Part shown: one piece after another, positions 49,701 through 56,650 of the stretch
Numbering within the stretch: position 1 is the first letter of the stretch
How the letters are laid out: each line of letters opens with the position of its first letter
NCBI RefSeq assembly: GCF_021869535.1
Contig: NW_026262581.1
Location: 120,928,771 to 120,992,770, forward strand
Reading direction: 5' to 3'
DNA from: Mytilus californianus
Lineage: Eukaryota > Mollusca > Bivalvia > Mytilida > Mytilidae
DNA: 64,000 bases
Notes under the pieces: generated by a model
What the model saw: only the letters and a program-made list of their open reading frames with translations
What the model was told of the DNA's origin: nothing
The model's database searches: none
Position numbers and translations under genes: made by a program

Positions 49701-51517
49701 ATTCAGATAAACTACATCATCAACATGCCAAAAAAGCAATACAATTCATTACTTTCAATTACAAGTACATGGGGTCCGATGACTTACAGAAAAGAGTGAC
49801 GACTTACAGAAAAGAACCGAAAAGGACCGAAAAGAACCAAAAAGGAAATCGATTTTTTTTTGTAATCGAAGGAGACTAGCAAATTGCAAATCATTTAAGT
49901 CTATAAATGAAAAGATATTTTCCACAAAAGTTTCTTATTAAACCTTATACTGCAACAGGACTAATTAACTTACATGTACATGTGAAAAATTACAAGTAGG
50001 ATCGGATGCCTATCTTATATACTACAGGTAGGGACTATTCAAATAAATTTTGAAAAAAGCTCAGACATTTATTTATGTGTTGTATTTATTTGAATATTTA
50101 ACAATATCTCTCCCCTTTCCTAATCTGGTAGATTTTGGCCTCTCCAATTTGTAGATTTGATCAAATTTCAATCTCTGTGTGCATTTGACATTTAACATCC
50201 GAGAATAAATGGTGATGCTGACTTGTACATTTTTTATATTACCATACCCAATGCCACGGGGCAATATGCTAACATCTACATATAAACAAACGAAAATATT
50301 TTTTTAAATGTTAGGATAAACATTAAGAGTACGATAGTATTTGCTTTTCATTTATTTTTACTGCAAAATCTATTAAGATATTACATGTACTATTTAAACA
50401 ATATAATATGCTTATAAACAAATATTTTAATGATAAGATTAAAATCCTTGATAGAAAATAAATGATAATTTATCATATATATATATTAAAAAATATTACT
50501 AAAATCCAAGTTATACTGTCTCTTTTTTTTGTGTCCACATATCCCTATAAATGTACAATCTATAAAGTTCGAATTATGCGTTCATTTATTACGAGGAATT
50601 GTTAACAAAATCAAAATTTCATGTATATATACATTGTTTATAAAATAAATATATGTATGCTCTTTTGGGTTCCTTTTCGGTTCTTTTTCATGTTTTTGGT
50701 CCTTTTCGGTCTTTTTCAGTTCTCTTCTGTAAATCGTCGTTTTTTTCTGTAAATCGTTGGACCGATGTACATGTAATTGAAAATATGCTCAATTAAACAT
50801 TACTACTTTCAAATTCTAATTAATTACAGGTAATTACATTAATACATTAACAGTTTTGATAACCCTATGTCTGGTAATTACATACATCATGTACATGTAA
50901 ATAGATGAAATATTACCTGGACTGTCAACCACTGAATCAAAATGACAGTTAATGAGAAGACTTGACTTGGAAGTATTTGGTGGTTCAAGTAATACCACTA
51001 CATTTTGGAGATTTTCATACACAGAATAATAGTTTGTCTGTACAAAATTCTTTAATAGGAATGATCCACTAACTTTCTGAATGTTTATTGTCAGAGAATT
51101 CACTGGTGAATGTTCTTGATTTGATTCTCTTATAGTATCTATTTGATTAACAATATATTGTACAGCTTTAACCTCATTCGCATTGCTTCCAGCAGGCTTA
51201 GGTCCAAAGCTACACAGTTCCAGCAAATGTTTACGTGCTTCATCTTCAAAAAACTGATCCTTCTCTGTATATGTTGTTGAGTATTTTGGCTCAGGATATT
51301 TGTTATATTTTACTTCATGCAGACACACAAAGGTGACTGTGTATAATATGACCACTATTGGCCAAATCAAAAGGGCACTTATCTGTTTTTTATTACGTGC
51401 TTTAGTGCTTTCAACACTAGAATTTCTCCCTGATGTGTCAACGAAAATATCATTATTAATGTTAGTGTTCTTTTTTCTTGAATGAGCTTTGGAATCGTTG
51501 CCTGTGGAGGCTGTCAT
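28600..51517 (-). CDS. ERMP1: ERMP1, endoplasmic reticulum metallopeptidase 1 (14 exons)
   Basis: Fourteen exons with GT-AG borders join in phase to 2736 bp, or 911 residues plus stop, close to the roughly 900 residues of vertebrate ERMP1. Order: a basic, Ser/Asn-rich cytosolic N-terminus; a membrane anchor at about 46-66; an M28 zinc-peptidase domain at about 90-360; about eight more membrane segments at about 400-665; and a lumenal C-terminal domain to 911. The M28 residues are intact: H192 and D194 (NCHFDS), D204 (GAGDN), E238/E239 (NGAEEN), D265 (INLDSAG) and H341 (YIYHT). The peptidase should therefore be active as a two-zinc aminopeptidase-type enzyme in the ER lumen. In rodents the family member (FXNA) is needed for ovarian follicle organisation; its substrates are poorly known. 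The introns carry at least seven repeat insertions. All exons were located by hand from splice sites and phase. Confidence 0.95.
28811..28895. repeat. 26-bp tandem repeat, 3.2 copies
   Basis: AATTCATACCATCATGAAGA plus CCATAT at 28811, 28837 and 28863. The full copies are identical. It lies in ERMP1 intron 13. Confidence 0.95.
29138..29325 (-). CDS. ERMP1: ERMP1 exon 13
   Basis: Residues 793-855, lumenal domain: [20 protein letters not shown], then [14 protein letters not shown] and PWNFFIDIK. Donor GTATAT; acceptor TTTGTAG. Confidence 0.93.
29440..30120. repeat. Foldback repeat with ~190-bp arms plus a third direct copy
   Basis: 29470-29655 and 29690-29870 are reverse complements around a short spacer, sharing GTGGTTTCAGAG.AGTTG and ACATAGTATGTCCTTAT on opposite strands. 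A third unit (29870-30075) repeats the second in direct orientation. It lies in ERMP1 intron 12 and would form a long RNA duplex in the pre-mRNA. No TSD was found. Confidence 0.75.
30121..30825. other. ERMP1 intron 12, remainder
   Basis: No feature recognised. A short frame at 30139-30321 (+) with a coding-like tail ([19 protein letters not shown]) has no domain or splice support. Confidence 0.4.
30826..30947 (-). CDS. ERMP1: ERMP1 exon 12
   Basis: Residues 752-792. Contains [20 protein letters not shown] and [14 protein letters not shown]; acceptor TTTTTTCAG, donor GTTAGT. Phases 2 in and 1 out match its neighbours. Confidence 0.92.
31853..32785. mobile_element. TIR element with TA TSD in ERMP1 intron 11
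   Basis: TA at 31851-31852 and 32786-32787. The inverted ends TGTTACAGTACAAATTGGAA continue TCCAGTAGGAT.CAGAAT.CTCC, about 43 bp with two differences. The 933 bp lack a transposase and contain a family B copy. Tc1/mariner-type by its TA target. Confidence 0.88.
32030..32430 (-). repeat. Family B repeat, minus, nested
   Basis: Reverse complement of the family B copy at 37614: GGCTAGAGGTATAGGGGGAG, then GGGGCCAGCTGAAG, ending TTTCCATTCTCAATT. It is shortened and diverged, and sits within the TA-flanked element. Confidence 0.82.
32931..33068. repeat. 70-bp tandem duplication
   Basis: ACCAGTAAATGGATGGTCTG starts at 32932 and ACCAGTAAATAGATGGTCTG at 33002. Only a few substitutions separate the two copies. 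It lies in ERMP1 intron 11. Confidence 0.92.
33578..33777 (-). CDS. ERMP1: ERMP1 exon 11
   Basis: Residues 686-751. [20 protein letters not shown], then [12 protein letters not shown], with a Cys pair in [15 protein letters not shown]. Lumenal. Acceptor TCTTTCAG, donor GTGGGT. The frame stays open past the acceptor but that part is intron. Confidence 0.93.
33778..34497. other. ERMP1 intron 10
   Basis: AT-rich, no feature recognised. Confidence 0.6.
34498..34653 (-). CDS. ERMP1: ERMP1 exon 10
   Basis: Residues 634-685, phase 0 at both ends. Carries the last membrane segment ([18 protein letters not shown]) and [10 protein letters not shown]. Donor GTAAGA, acceptor ATTGTAG. Confidence 0.93.
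35135..35275. repeat. Foldback with GCGAAGC apex
   Basis: ATAACACATAGCTGAGAG on the left pairs with CTCTCAGATATGTGTTAT on the right, and GTTGTCAAC with GTTGACAAT nearer the middle. The apex GAGGCGAAGCC (35203-35213) holds GCGAAGC. It lies in ERMP1 intron 9, 225 bp from exon 9. Confidence 0.85.
35501..35691 (-). CDS. ERMP1: ERMP1 exon 9
   Basis: Residues 570-633. Two membrane segments: [20 protein letters not shown] and [20 protein letters not shown]. Acceptor TTGCAG, donor GTAAGT. Confidence 0.93.
35692..36453. other. ERMP1 intron 8
   Basis: Near 36170-36290 there are about three degenerate ~57-bp units (AATATGAGGTAAAAGTCAAT, then the motif CATCT). Nothing else is recognised. Confidence 0.55.
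36454..36637 (-). CDS. ERMP1: ERMP1 exon 8
   Basis: Residues 509-569. [20 protein letters not shown], then a membrane region through [17 protein letters not shown] and PFFKIDNTL. Acceptor ATTCCAG, donor GTATGT. Confidence 0.93.
37347..37613 (-). repeat. Family A, minus copy, left part (continues at 38520)
   Basis: ACACCACTGTCCCAGGTTAG and GCCTGTCCCAAGTCAGGAGC, then TTTTGTTCATTGTTGAA, where it is interrupted by family B. It resumes at 38520-38625 with GAAGGCCGTAC and GGAGAGTTATCTCATTGGCA. Confidence 0.85.
37614..38519 (+). repeat. Family B repeat, ~900 bp, inserted in family A
   Basis: Begins ATTGAGAATGGAAATGGGGA, then GTGTCAAAGAGACAACAACC, then AGGCGTCCTTCAGCTGGCCC, ending ...GATGTCCTTATACCGATGAT near 38515. 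It joins the two halves of a family A copy, so it inserted after that copy. A second, shorter copy lies at 32030-32430. No intact gene; the class is unknown. Confidence 0.85.
38520..38625 (-). repeat. Family A, minus copy, right part
   Basis: Continuation of the copy at 37347 after the family B insertion; ends CCACATCTTCTTATCTTTAT. Confidence 0.82.
38626..39142. other. ERMP1 intron 7, remainder
   Basis: AT-rich, nothing recognised. Confidence 0.55.
39143..39369 (-). CDS. ERMP1: ERMP1 exon 7
   Basis: Residues 433-508. Two membrane segments: [20 protein letters not shown] and [18 protein letters not shown]. Acceptor ATTTTCAG, donor GTAAAC. Confidence 0.94.
39370..40103. other. ERMP1 intron 6
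   Basis: AT-rich. A relic resembling the 2349-2555 MITE end is at about 39885-39950. Otherwise nothing is recognised. Confidence 0.5.
40104..40325 (-). CDS. ERMP1: ERMP1 exon 6
   Basis: Residues 359-432. [20 protein letters not shown], then [20 protein letters not shown] and a membrane segment ([12 protein letters not shown]). Donor TT|GTGAGT, acceptor TTGTAG. The stronger GTGAGT was chosen over GTTGTG because it keeps phase with exon 7. Confidence 0.93.
40985..43410 (-). repeat. Minisatellite made from ERMP1 exon 5 and its splice donor
   Basis: About 20 copies of a ~67-bp unit reading ACTCACCAGCTCTCTGAATA, then CTGCCTGATGGGATACACTG and TGGTTTATCAGTCTGTATG on the + strand. On the - strand each unit equals the last ~54 nt of exon 5 (ATACACAG...CAGAGAGCTG), then the donor GTGAGTACTT and about 3 nt more. 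Copies begin at about 42100, 42163, 42230, 42297, 42363, 42428, 42495, 42558 and so on up to the real exon at 43411. They decay with distance from it. Two remote copies at 40990-41065 are split off by an insertion containing the foldback at 41104. 42800-43130 lacks copies. Confidence 0.93.
41104..41244. repeat. Foldback with GAGC-GAA-GCTC apex
   Basis: GTTACATAGTGTGCTAGTGA at the left pairs with TCACTAGCACACTATGTAAC at the right. The inner arms share AATACGGTAT and AATTCCATATGGGG. The apex GAGCGAAGCTC (41168-41178) sits exactly at the centre. It lies in ERMP1 intron 5 and interrupts the exon-derived minisatellite. Confidence 0.95.
43411..43503 (-). CDS. ERMP1: ERMP1 exon 5 (zinc ligand His341)
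   Basis: Residues 328-358. [20 protein letters not shown], then [12 protein letters not shown]341 in YIYHT is the last M28 metal ligand. Acceptor ACATTTCAG, donor GTGAGTACTT. This exon is the source of the downstream minisatellite; its own copy is intact and in phase. Confidence 0.95.
43930..45180 (-). repeat. 167-bp tandem repeat with hairpin head
   Basis: About seven units, with AATCACAAACTAATACATGT starting at 44418 and again at 44585 (period 167). Each carries GACCATGACTGAGGGGGCGG and CAAATAATCTCCATGGAAAT. The right end is a nested hairpin GTCTCGCTCTTTGAC-TCC-GTCAAGGCGAGAC (45152-45178) preceded by GACGCCGCCGCCACCAG. The layout matches the hairpin-headed elements at 7575 and 48330. It lies in ERMP1 intron 4. 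Confidence 0.88.
45181..45780. other. ERMP1 intron 4, remainder
   Basis: Nothing recognised. Confidence 0.5.
45781..45927 (-). CDS. ERMP1: ERMP1 exon 4
   Basis: Residues 279-327. [20 protein letters not shown], then [20 protein letters not shown] and LPG. The [12 protein letters not shown] block is diagnostic for this M28 subfamily. Acceptor TTATTTTAG, donor GTAGTA. Confidence 0.95.
46196..46317. repeat. Foldback with GAGC-TCT-GCTC apex
   Basis: ATATGGCTTTTTCAATATCA on the left pairs with TGATATTGAAAAAGCCATAT on the right; AATATAATCCC pairs with GGGATTATATT near the apex GAGCTCTGCTC (46252-46262), which is at the centre. It lies in ERMP1 intron 3. Confidence 0.95.
46663..46768 (-). CDS. ERMP1: ERMP1 exon 3 (Asp265)
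   Basis: Residues 244-278. [20 protein letters not shown], then [16 protein letters not shown]265 is a zinc ligand. Acceptor TTTTTAG, donor GTAGGT. Confidence 0.95.
46769..47419. other. ERMP1 intron 2
   Basis: AT-rich, nothing recognised. Open frames on both strands at 46833-47066 are without support. Confidence 0.55.
47420..47547 (-). CDS. ERMP1: ERMP1 exon 2 (Asp204, Glu238, Glu239)
   Basis: Residues 201-243. [20 protein letters not shown], then [15 protein letters not shown]. Carries the bridging Asp, the catalytic Glu and a metal Glu of the M28 site. Acceptor TTTTCAG, donor GTTTGA. Confidence 0.95.
47548..48329. other. ERMP1 intron 1, distal part
   Basis: AT-rich, nothing recognised. 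Confidence 0.5.
48330..49260 (-). repeat. Hairpin-headed tandem repeat element, minus
   Basis: Four or so ~130-bp units with GACCAATGAACCATGAAAAT, GAGGTCAAGGTC and ATTCCATACACC. It ends in the head hairpin GTCTTGCATACTGC...GCAGGCAAGAC (49227-49257). It is the inverse-orientation counterpart of 7575-8385. A family A-short fragment is inserted at 48566-48665. It lies in ERMP1 intron 1. Confidence 0.82.
48566..48665 (-). mobile_element. Family A-short fragment nested in the tandem repeat
   Basis: GAAGACTGTACTGTGACCTA, then GGAGAGTTGTCTCATTGGCA and ACCACATCTTCTTATATCTA. It replaces the end of a repeat unit. Confidence 0.8.
49750..50790. mobile_element. Long-TIR element in ERMP1 intron 1
   Basis: Inverted ends of about 95 bp: TTTCAATTACAAGTACATGG, then GGTCC.A.GA.TTACAGAAAA and GAACCGAAAAGGACCG on the left. 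The reverse complement of 50660-50790 gives the same order with scattered differences. The TIR interior consists of short A-rich repeats (GAACCGAAAAGG). No transposase frame and no clear TSD. Confidence 0.75.
50917..51517 (-). CDS. ERMP1: ERMP1 exon 1 (start codon, His192, Asp194)
   Basis: ATG at 51515-51517. Residues 1-200: a hydrophilic basic N-terminus, a membrane anchor ([20 protein letters not shown], 46-65), the start of the M28 fold ([20 protein letters not shown]) and [12 protein letters not shown] with the HxD zinc ligands. Donor GTAATA. The ATG is the first in the open frame; no upstream in-frame alternative is visible. Confidence 0.95.
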
Positions 51518-51866
51518 TTTTATTTAACCAGGATTAAGAAAGTGAAATGCTAAAACCGAGAAAATGCTTTTCAGATAAACTATTAATATCCATTATCATT
51601 TGCTTCTATATACATATATATTAATTATTAACGTGGCTAAAATTTTCAAATATTTTATTATTATCATTAAACATTTGAGTTTGAATTGTCAATAGTATTT
51701 GTTTTTTAAGAAATAAAAATATTGATCGGAATCAAAAGCCATAAATTTAATTTCTCAAGGTTATAAGCGGCTTTCAGCTTTTTTTATTTAAGTAAATCCC
51801 TCCACTATCTGGAGCACCATAGGGTATTTGTGTAATCAGAGCAACGGATTTTAAATATTATAATAT

Positions 51867-51867
<1 letters not shown>
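51518..51867. other. ERMP1 upstream region
   Basis: Presumed 5' UTR and promoter. No TATA box or other element can be singled out from the AT-rich background. Confidence 0.45.
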
Positions 51868-51897
<30 letters not shown>

Positions 51898-51905
51898 TAT
51901 ATATA
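51868..51905. repeat. (TA)n microsatellite
   Basis: Alternating AT/TA run of about 35 bp adjoining the SINE-bearing unit. Confidence 0.9.
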
Positions 51906-51999
51906 ATCACTCTAAATATCAGCACAACAATGTTAAATCTGCAAATTTGGGGAAGTAAATTTTTGTTCTTCCCTCGCCGGGATTCGTACTCATGCTATA

Positions 52000-52167
52000 C
52001 ACCGCATCGCTATTCCCGCTTGACCCGAGAATCCGTCCCGCTTGAACTTTTGACGTCATACAACAATCACTTTTCCATTGTGGCGTCAGATATTTTCTAT
52101 TATGACGTCAAAATTTTACGGGAACTTTTGTGATGTCCAGTAATGGCGGACAAATAGCGATAAGGTG
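52000..52167. mobile_element. MITE with TA TSD (CACC...ATCGCTATT TIR)
   Basis: TA at 51998-51999 and 52168-52169. The ends CACCGCATCGCTATTCCCGC and, inverted, CACCTTATCGCTATTTGTCC are TIRs. The internal TGACGTCATA and TATGACGTCA are also inverted. 168 bp, no gene. Confidence 0.85.
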
Positions 52168-52194
52168 TATTGAGTTATCGTGTCCAGCGCTCTA

Positions 52195-52364
52195 CAGAGG
52201 CGGATTTAGAGGGTTTTCCAGGGGGCCCGCCTCCCCCCCCCTTTTCGTGGGAAAAATTTGGTTGATTATTTAGGGAAACACTGAAGCATGACTGGAGCGG
52301 GCCCCCTTTAAGGCAGTCAGTGCCCCCCCCCCCCCCCCTATGAAAATTTTCGGATCCGCCACTG
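52195..52364. mobile_element. hAT-like MITE, CAGWGGCGGAT TIR, 5-bp TSD CTCTA
   Basis: CTCTA at 52190-52194 and 52365-52369; the sister unit reads GCGCTCTAGAC with one copy. Ends CAGAGGCGGATTTAG and, inverted, CAGTGGCGGATCCG. 170 bp with C-tracts. The 5-bp duplication is the same length as that of the 16844-18281 element. Confidence 0.88.
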
Positions 52365-52432
52365 CTCTAGACCACTCGGCCACCTACACTGAACTTAAAT
52401 TCAGCTTTCGGTGGCCTAGTGTTACCTTTCCT

Positions 52433-54234
52433 TATGCAAGCCGTTTTATTATTTATTCTAACTTCAAGATATCTAATAAACTTTATAAGATATCTCATAT
52501 AGTTGATATATCTTATATAGTTTATAAAATATGTTATATAGTTTATAAGATATCTTATATAGTTTATGAGATATATCATATAATTTATAAGATATCTCAT
52601 ATAATTTTCTTTATAAGATATCTTATAAACTATTTAAGATATCTTATAAACTATATGAGATCTCTTATAAACTATATAAGATATCTTTTAAACTATACAA
52701 TATATCTTATAAACTATATGAGATATCTTACAAAGTATATAAGATATCTTATATAAAAATATTTATAAGATATCTTATAAACTTAATAAGATATCTTATA
52801 TAATTTATGAAATATCTTATATAGTTTATAAGATATCTTATAAAGAAAATTATATGAGATATCTTATATACTTTATAAGATATCTTATAACCGCGACTTC
52901 AACCATTATTTTTAAATAACAAACGCTCCCTACATCAGAACTTTAAAAATGTAACTGCATTTGATACGTTACACGATAGAAACATATTGATTATAATTAA
53001 AAAGTAATTGATAATCAAATGTTATAGTTAATAAAAATAAATTAAGCCAGGGCACCTGACGAGGATGAACGGCCTTGGTCGAACTTGACCTATTAAAGTG
53101 ATATCCGAAACACCATGTGTAATATCATCAAGTTAAAGAAATTCATAGAAGACCAATTGATTACCACAGATCATTAATTTACGTTGGGGAAATCCTTTCA
53201 AATAAATAGATGTGTAAAAGTTTATAATTAACCACAGAACAATCTACCGAGAAAAGGTCAAATAAGGTTTAAACAGTTAAAGATAATATATTTATGTTAA
53301 AGTAAATATATATAAGCGAAACATGCTATGTATATGAATCACCAAATCATGCATTAACAAAGCTATAATAGTTTAAACCTTCAATTGAAGACAAACATTT
53401 AAATGCATATAAAATTGCATTTAACGTATACACAGCGATACATGGAAAATCATTATAGAAACTAGATACGGACAAGAAATAAAATATTCTGTAGGCAATA
53501 ATGTTAGTAGGTTTTGCTAAGATTGGTCCATGGACACAATTATTTATGAAATGAAACGTAGGAAACCAGTTTACTAGTTCGTACTTAATTTGATAATATT
53601 TTTTGATTGGTTGATTTAAAGGGAGACTTTGATTTTCAATGCAATTATTTATAAAAGATATCTTATAAACTTTAGGAGATATCTTATAAATAAATTTTAT
53701 ATAAGATATCTCATAAAACATATAAGATATCTCATATAATATATAAGATATCTTATAAAGTTTATAAGATAACTTATAAATAAAATTATATGAGATATCT
53801 TATAAATTATATGAGATATCTTATAAACTATATAATATATCTTATAAAGTATATAAGATATCTTATAAAGTATATAAGATATCTCATATAATTTTCTTTA
53901 TAAGATATCTTATAAACTTTATAAGATATCTTATATACTTTATAAGATATTTATATACTTTATAAGATATCTTATATACTTTATAAGATATCTTATATAC
54001 TTTATAAGATATCTTCTAAAGTTTATAAGATATCTTATAAAGTATATATTAAGATATCTTATAAAGTATATATTAAGATATCTTATAAAGTTTATAAGAT
54101 ATCTTAATTATAAATTATATAAGATATCTTATAAAAACTGGATTATATAAGATATCTCATATATTATGTGAGATATCTTATATATTATATGAGATATCTT
54201 GAAGTTAGAATAAATAGTAAAACGGCTTGCCATA
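52433..54234. mobile_element. TIR element built of GATATC palindrome arrays, 6-bp TSD
   Basis: TTTCCT at 52427-52432 and 54235-54240. The inverted ends TATGCAAGCCGTTTTATTAT and TATGGCAAGCCGTTTTACTA continue TTATTCTAACTTCAAGATATC. Next to each end is an array of ~20-bp units (TTATAAGATATCTTATA with ATAGTTTA spacers), at 52470-52890 and 53650-54205. About 750 bp between them is non-repetitive and lacks a convincing gene. Each array is itself partly inverted, so the whole is a multi-level foldback. Confidence 0.9.
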
Positions 54235-54280
54235 TTTCCTCGTCAGTAAAACTTCTAGAGTTGTTACACAGTACATTATA

Positions 54281-54487
54281 TGAGGGTGGTAAAGGGTTAT
54301 TTTCGTGCCATTTTTGTTTCACGTGCAGCCGTGAAAAAGGTTCGTTATTCACTGTGTTTCGTGAAATCGGTAAAAAGATCAACGTGCAAGAAATTTTTAA
54401 TTGTTCGTTCATCGTGAAATAGCAATTTTTTTTCGCGTTCTTCCGTGCAGATACCCCCCCCCCCCCCCACCCCCCTTTACGCCCCTC
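54281..54487. mobile_element. Small TIR element (GAGGG.GGTAAAGGG ends)
   Basis: It interrupts the SINE-bearing unit between ACATTATAT and ATATATTAGGCATGA. The left end GAGGGTGGTAAAGGG and the right end (inverted GAGGGGCGTAAAGGGGGG) are similar. The interior is rich in CGTGC/GCACG and ends in a C15 tract. The TSD is not certain. Confidence 0.65.
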
Positions 54488-54585
54488 TTATATATTAGGC
54501 ATGAGGATGGAATTGATTGCAGGTTAGCTAAATTATCTATCGTAAAGGATCGTCAGATACAGTCACAGACATAATTATTTTGATA

Positions 54586-54756
54586 ATTAGATATATTAAG
54601 AAGATGTGGTATGAGTGCCAATGAGACAACTCTCCATCCAAGTCAAAATTTATAAAAGTAAACCATTATAGGTCAAAGTACGGTCTTCAACACGGAGCCT
54701 TGGCTCACACCGAACAGCAAGCTATAAATGGCCCCAAAAAGTACTAGTGTAAAAAC
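54586..54756 (+). mobile_element. Family A-short element with 4-bp TSD GATA
   Basis: GATA at 54582-54585 and 54757-54760; the sister unit reads TTTTGATAAGTACGTC uninterrupted. Contains AAGAAGATGTGGTATGAGTG and GCCTTGGCTCACACCGAACA. 171 bp. Confidence 0.87.
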
Positions 54757-54824
54757 GATAAGTACGTCTAAACAAGTAACTACACTACGACAGATCCATC
54801 TATTGGATCACCAGTGAAGGTGAC

Positions 54825-55165
54825 ATAATCACTCTAAATATCAGCACAACAATGTTAAATCAGCAAATTTTTGTTCTTCCCTCGCCGGGATTCGAACTCA
54901 TGCTATTGAGATATCGAGACAACACCGCCTGCACTGTGTCCAGCGCTCTAGACCCCTGGCCACATAGACTGAACTTAAAATTCAGCTTTCGGTGGCCTAG
55001 TGTTACCATTCTTCGTCAGTAGAATCTAGAGTTGTAACACAGTACATGATATACATGATATATTAGGCATGAAGATGGAATTGATTGCAGATTAGCTAAA
55101 TTATCTATCGTAAAGGATCGTAAGATACAGTCACAGAAATAATTATTTTGATAAGTACGTCTAAA
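54825..55165 (-). repeat. SINE-bearing repeat unit, intact sister copy
   Basis: Carries the tRNA-like region (minus strand box B GAGTTCGAATCCCGG; box A region lost or diverged near GGCCAGGGGTCTAGAGCGCT), then CTTTCGGTGGCCTAGTGTTA and the tail to ACGTCTAAACAAGTGACAAC. It is homologous in layout to the 472-bp units at 60998-64000. It ends at an (AT)n run (55168-55200). Confidence 0.82.
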
Positions 55166-55200
55166 CAAGTGACAACATATATATATATATATATATATAT

Positions 55201-55900
55201 AACGTCTATAGATATATAAAACGTCTAGATATTAGTCAACGATCTTTCTTACGAGGGCGCTGGATCGATACGAGTAACGATACATGTACACAATAAATAA
55301 ATTATATAAACGCCTAAAAAGTGTACAAAACAACACCATTATTAAAAAAAGGAAAAATAAATGTAAGTATTATGGACTATCTATAAATATTTCGGATAAC
55401 AGATATCCTTCATGAGTATATATATATATACGTGTTTAAAACTTCTTCTGCATGTGCGGGCCTAAGTTTATATCTTCGCACTACACAGTGGAATATAATC
55501 TGTACAGCATCATAGTTATATTCACATTTACCCACCACCTATAAGAAAACACAATGTACAGTACTCTTAATTTTAAAAGTCTACTATATATATTGGCTTT
55601 AAAAGTCTTCCTTGTCCATTCACATAACTCCACAATTAAAAAGTCTATTCCTCATGTGATTACTAAACATGTACATGTACTGTAAGAAGCAAGCCATTTT
55701 ATACAATTGCCATTTCCTACCATCATCAAAGCCTGACCATTTCGTATCATTAATAACAACAAAATTTACGATTTGACATTGAAGATGTACATTTGTACTG
55801 GTTTGTCAACAAGTTTAAAGTTCAGTCAAAATTAATTTTCACCTAGATGGCTTTCATTGACAGCTTGAGTGTCAAACATACTGTTAATTAATGTGTGTTA
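55201..55900. other. Non-coding stretch, nothing recognised
   Basis: AT-rich, without a supported gene or repeat boundary. Confidence 0.4.
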
Positions 55901-55905
55901 CCTCA

Positions 55906-56030
55906 GGCCAAGGAAGCGTGTGAAATCTCTGCTTACCAAAGACGCTAAAGAAAAGTTTTTGACAAGAACTGATGCCTTTGAATTTGCCAAGATGGCGAGT
56001 TGTAGTGACATGGCAGTTGCCTGGCTTTAA
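55906..56030 (+). CDS. Possible orphan terminal exon
   Basis: After an acceptor-like TGTTACCTCAG (ending 55905), a 40-codon frame with coding-like composition reads PRKRVKSLLTKDAKEKFLTR, then TDAFEFAKMASCSDMAVAWL, and stops at TAA. It is richer in GC than its flanks. I do not recognise the family, and no partner exon is visible upstream. A candidate AATAAA is at 56840-56845, followed by an A-run. It could be a real last exon, a captured exon or a relic. Confidence 0.3.
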
Positions 56031-56369
56031 ATTATTATGTGCAGTATAACTAAACAATGAAATTCCTGCTCTATAGCAGTTTATTTATCGCAATTGGCAA
56101 ACCAAATCAATTTAACGATGACCATGACACTTTATTAAAGCCGCATGTGTAAATTCTATTCTAATATGAAGTTCTTCAAAGCTTTAAGGAAGTACCCGTG
56201 GTAAAATACGAATATATTTGTATGATCTTAATGTTGTTTTATTGCTTCTTCAGTGGGCACTGTATTATGAGCATACTGATTTTGTAAAATTTCTTTCTTG
56301 GTTCATTATAAATTACATGTATAAATGTTTTGAAACATTTATTGAAGTCTTAGCATTTAAGATATAAAA

Positions 56370-56650
56370 GAAAGAAGATGTGGTAGGATTGCCAATGAGA
56401 CAACTCTCCATCAGAGACCAAATGACATAGAAGGTTACCGTTCCGCCTTCAACAATGAGCAAAACCCATACCGCATAGCAAGCTTTAAAAAGCCCTCGAA
56501 ATGACAAGTGTGAAACAATTCACACGTGGAAACTAACAGCCTAAGTTATGTACAGATTAAGAAAAGAAAAAAAAAAACAAATATGAAATATAGCATCAAA
56601 CGACAACCACTGTATCATTAAATTACAGATTCCTGACTTGCAGGCCTATA
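56370..56650 (+). repeat. Family A copy, + orientation, truncated
   Basis: AAGAAGATGTGGTAGGATTG, then CCAATGAGACAACTCTCCAT, GTTCCGCCTTCAACAATGAG and CGACAACCACTGTATCATTA. It ends at ...GATTCCTGACTTG, where the long form would continue. Confidence 0.85.

Larger units (their letters stand above)
51903..54824 (-). repeat. SINE-bearing repeat unit broken by five insertions
   Basis: Same text as the next unit (54825-55165): CACTCTAAATATCAGCACAA, the tRNA-like B-box complement CCGGGATTCGTACTCATG, GTGTCCAGCGCTCT, then CTTTCGGTGGCCTAGTGTTA, CGTCAGTAAAA, ATATTAGGCATGA and ACGTCTAAACAAGT. It is interrupted at 52000-52167, 52195-52364, 52433-54234, 54281-54487 and 54586-54756. Without these the unit is about 365 bp. 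The RNA polymerase III sense strand is minus. Confidence 0.85.

Noticed and set aside
52340-52756. 138-residue open frame of Tyr/Ile repeats
   Set aside because: It lies across a hAT-like MITE, a SINE unit and the GATATC array; it is a translation of simple palindromic repeats.
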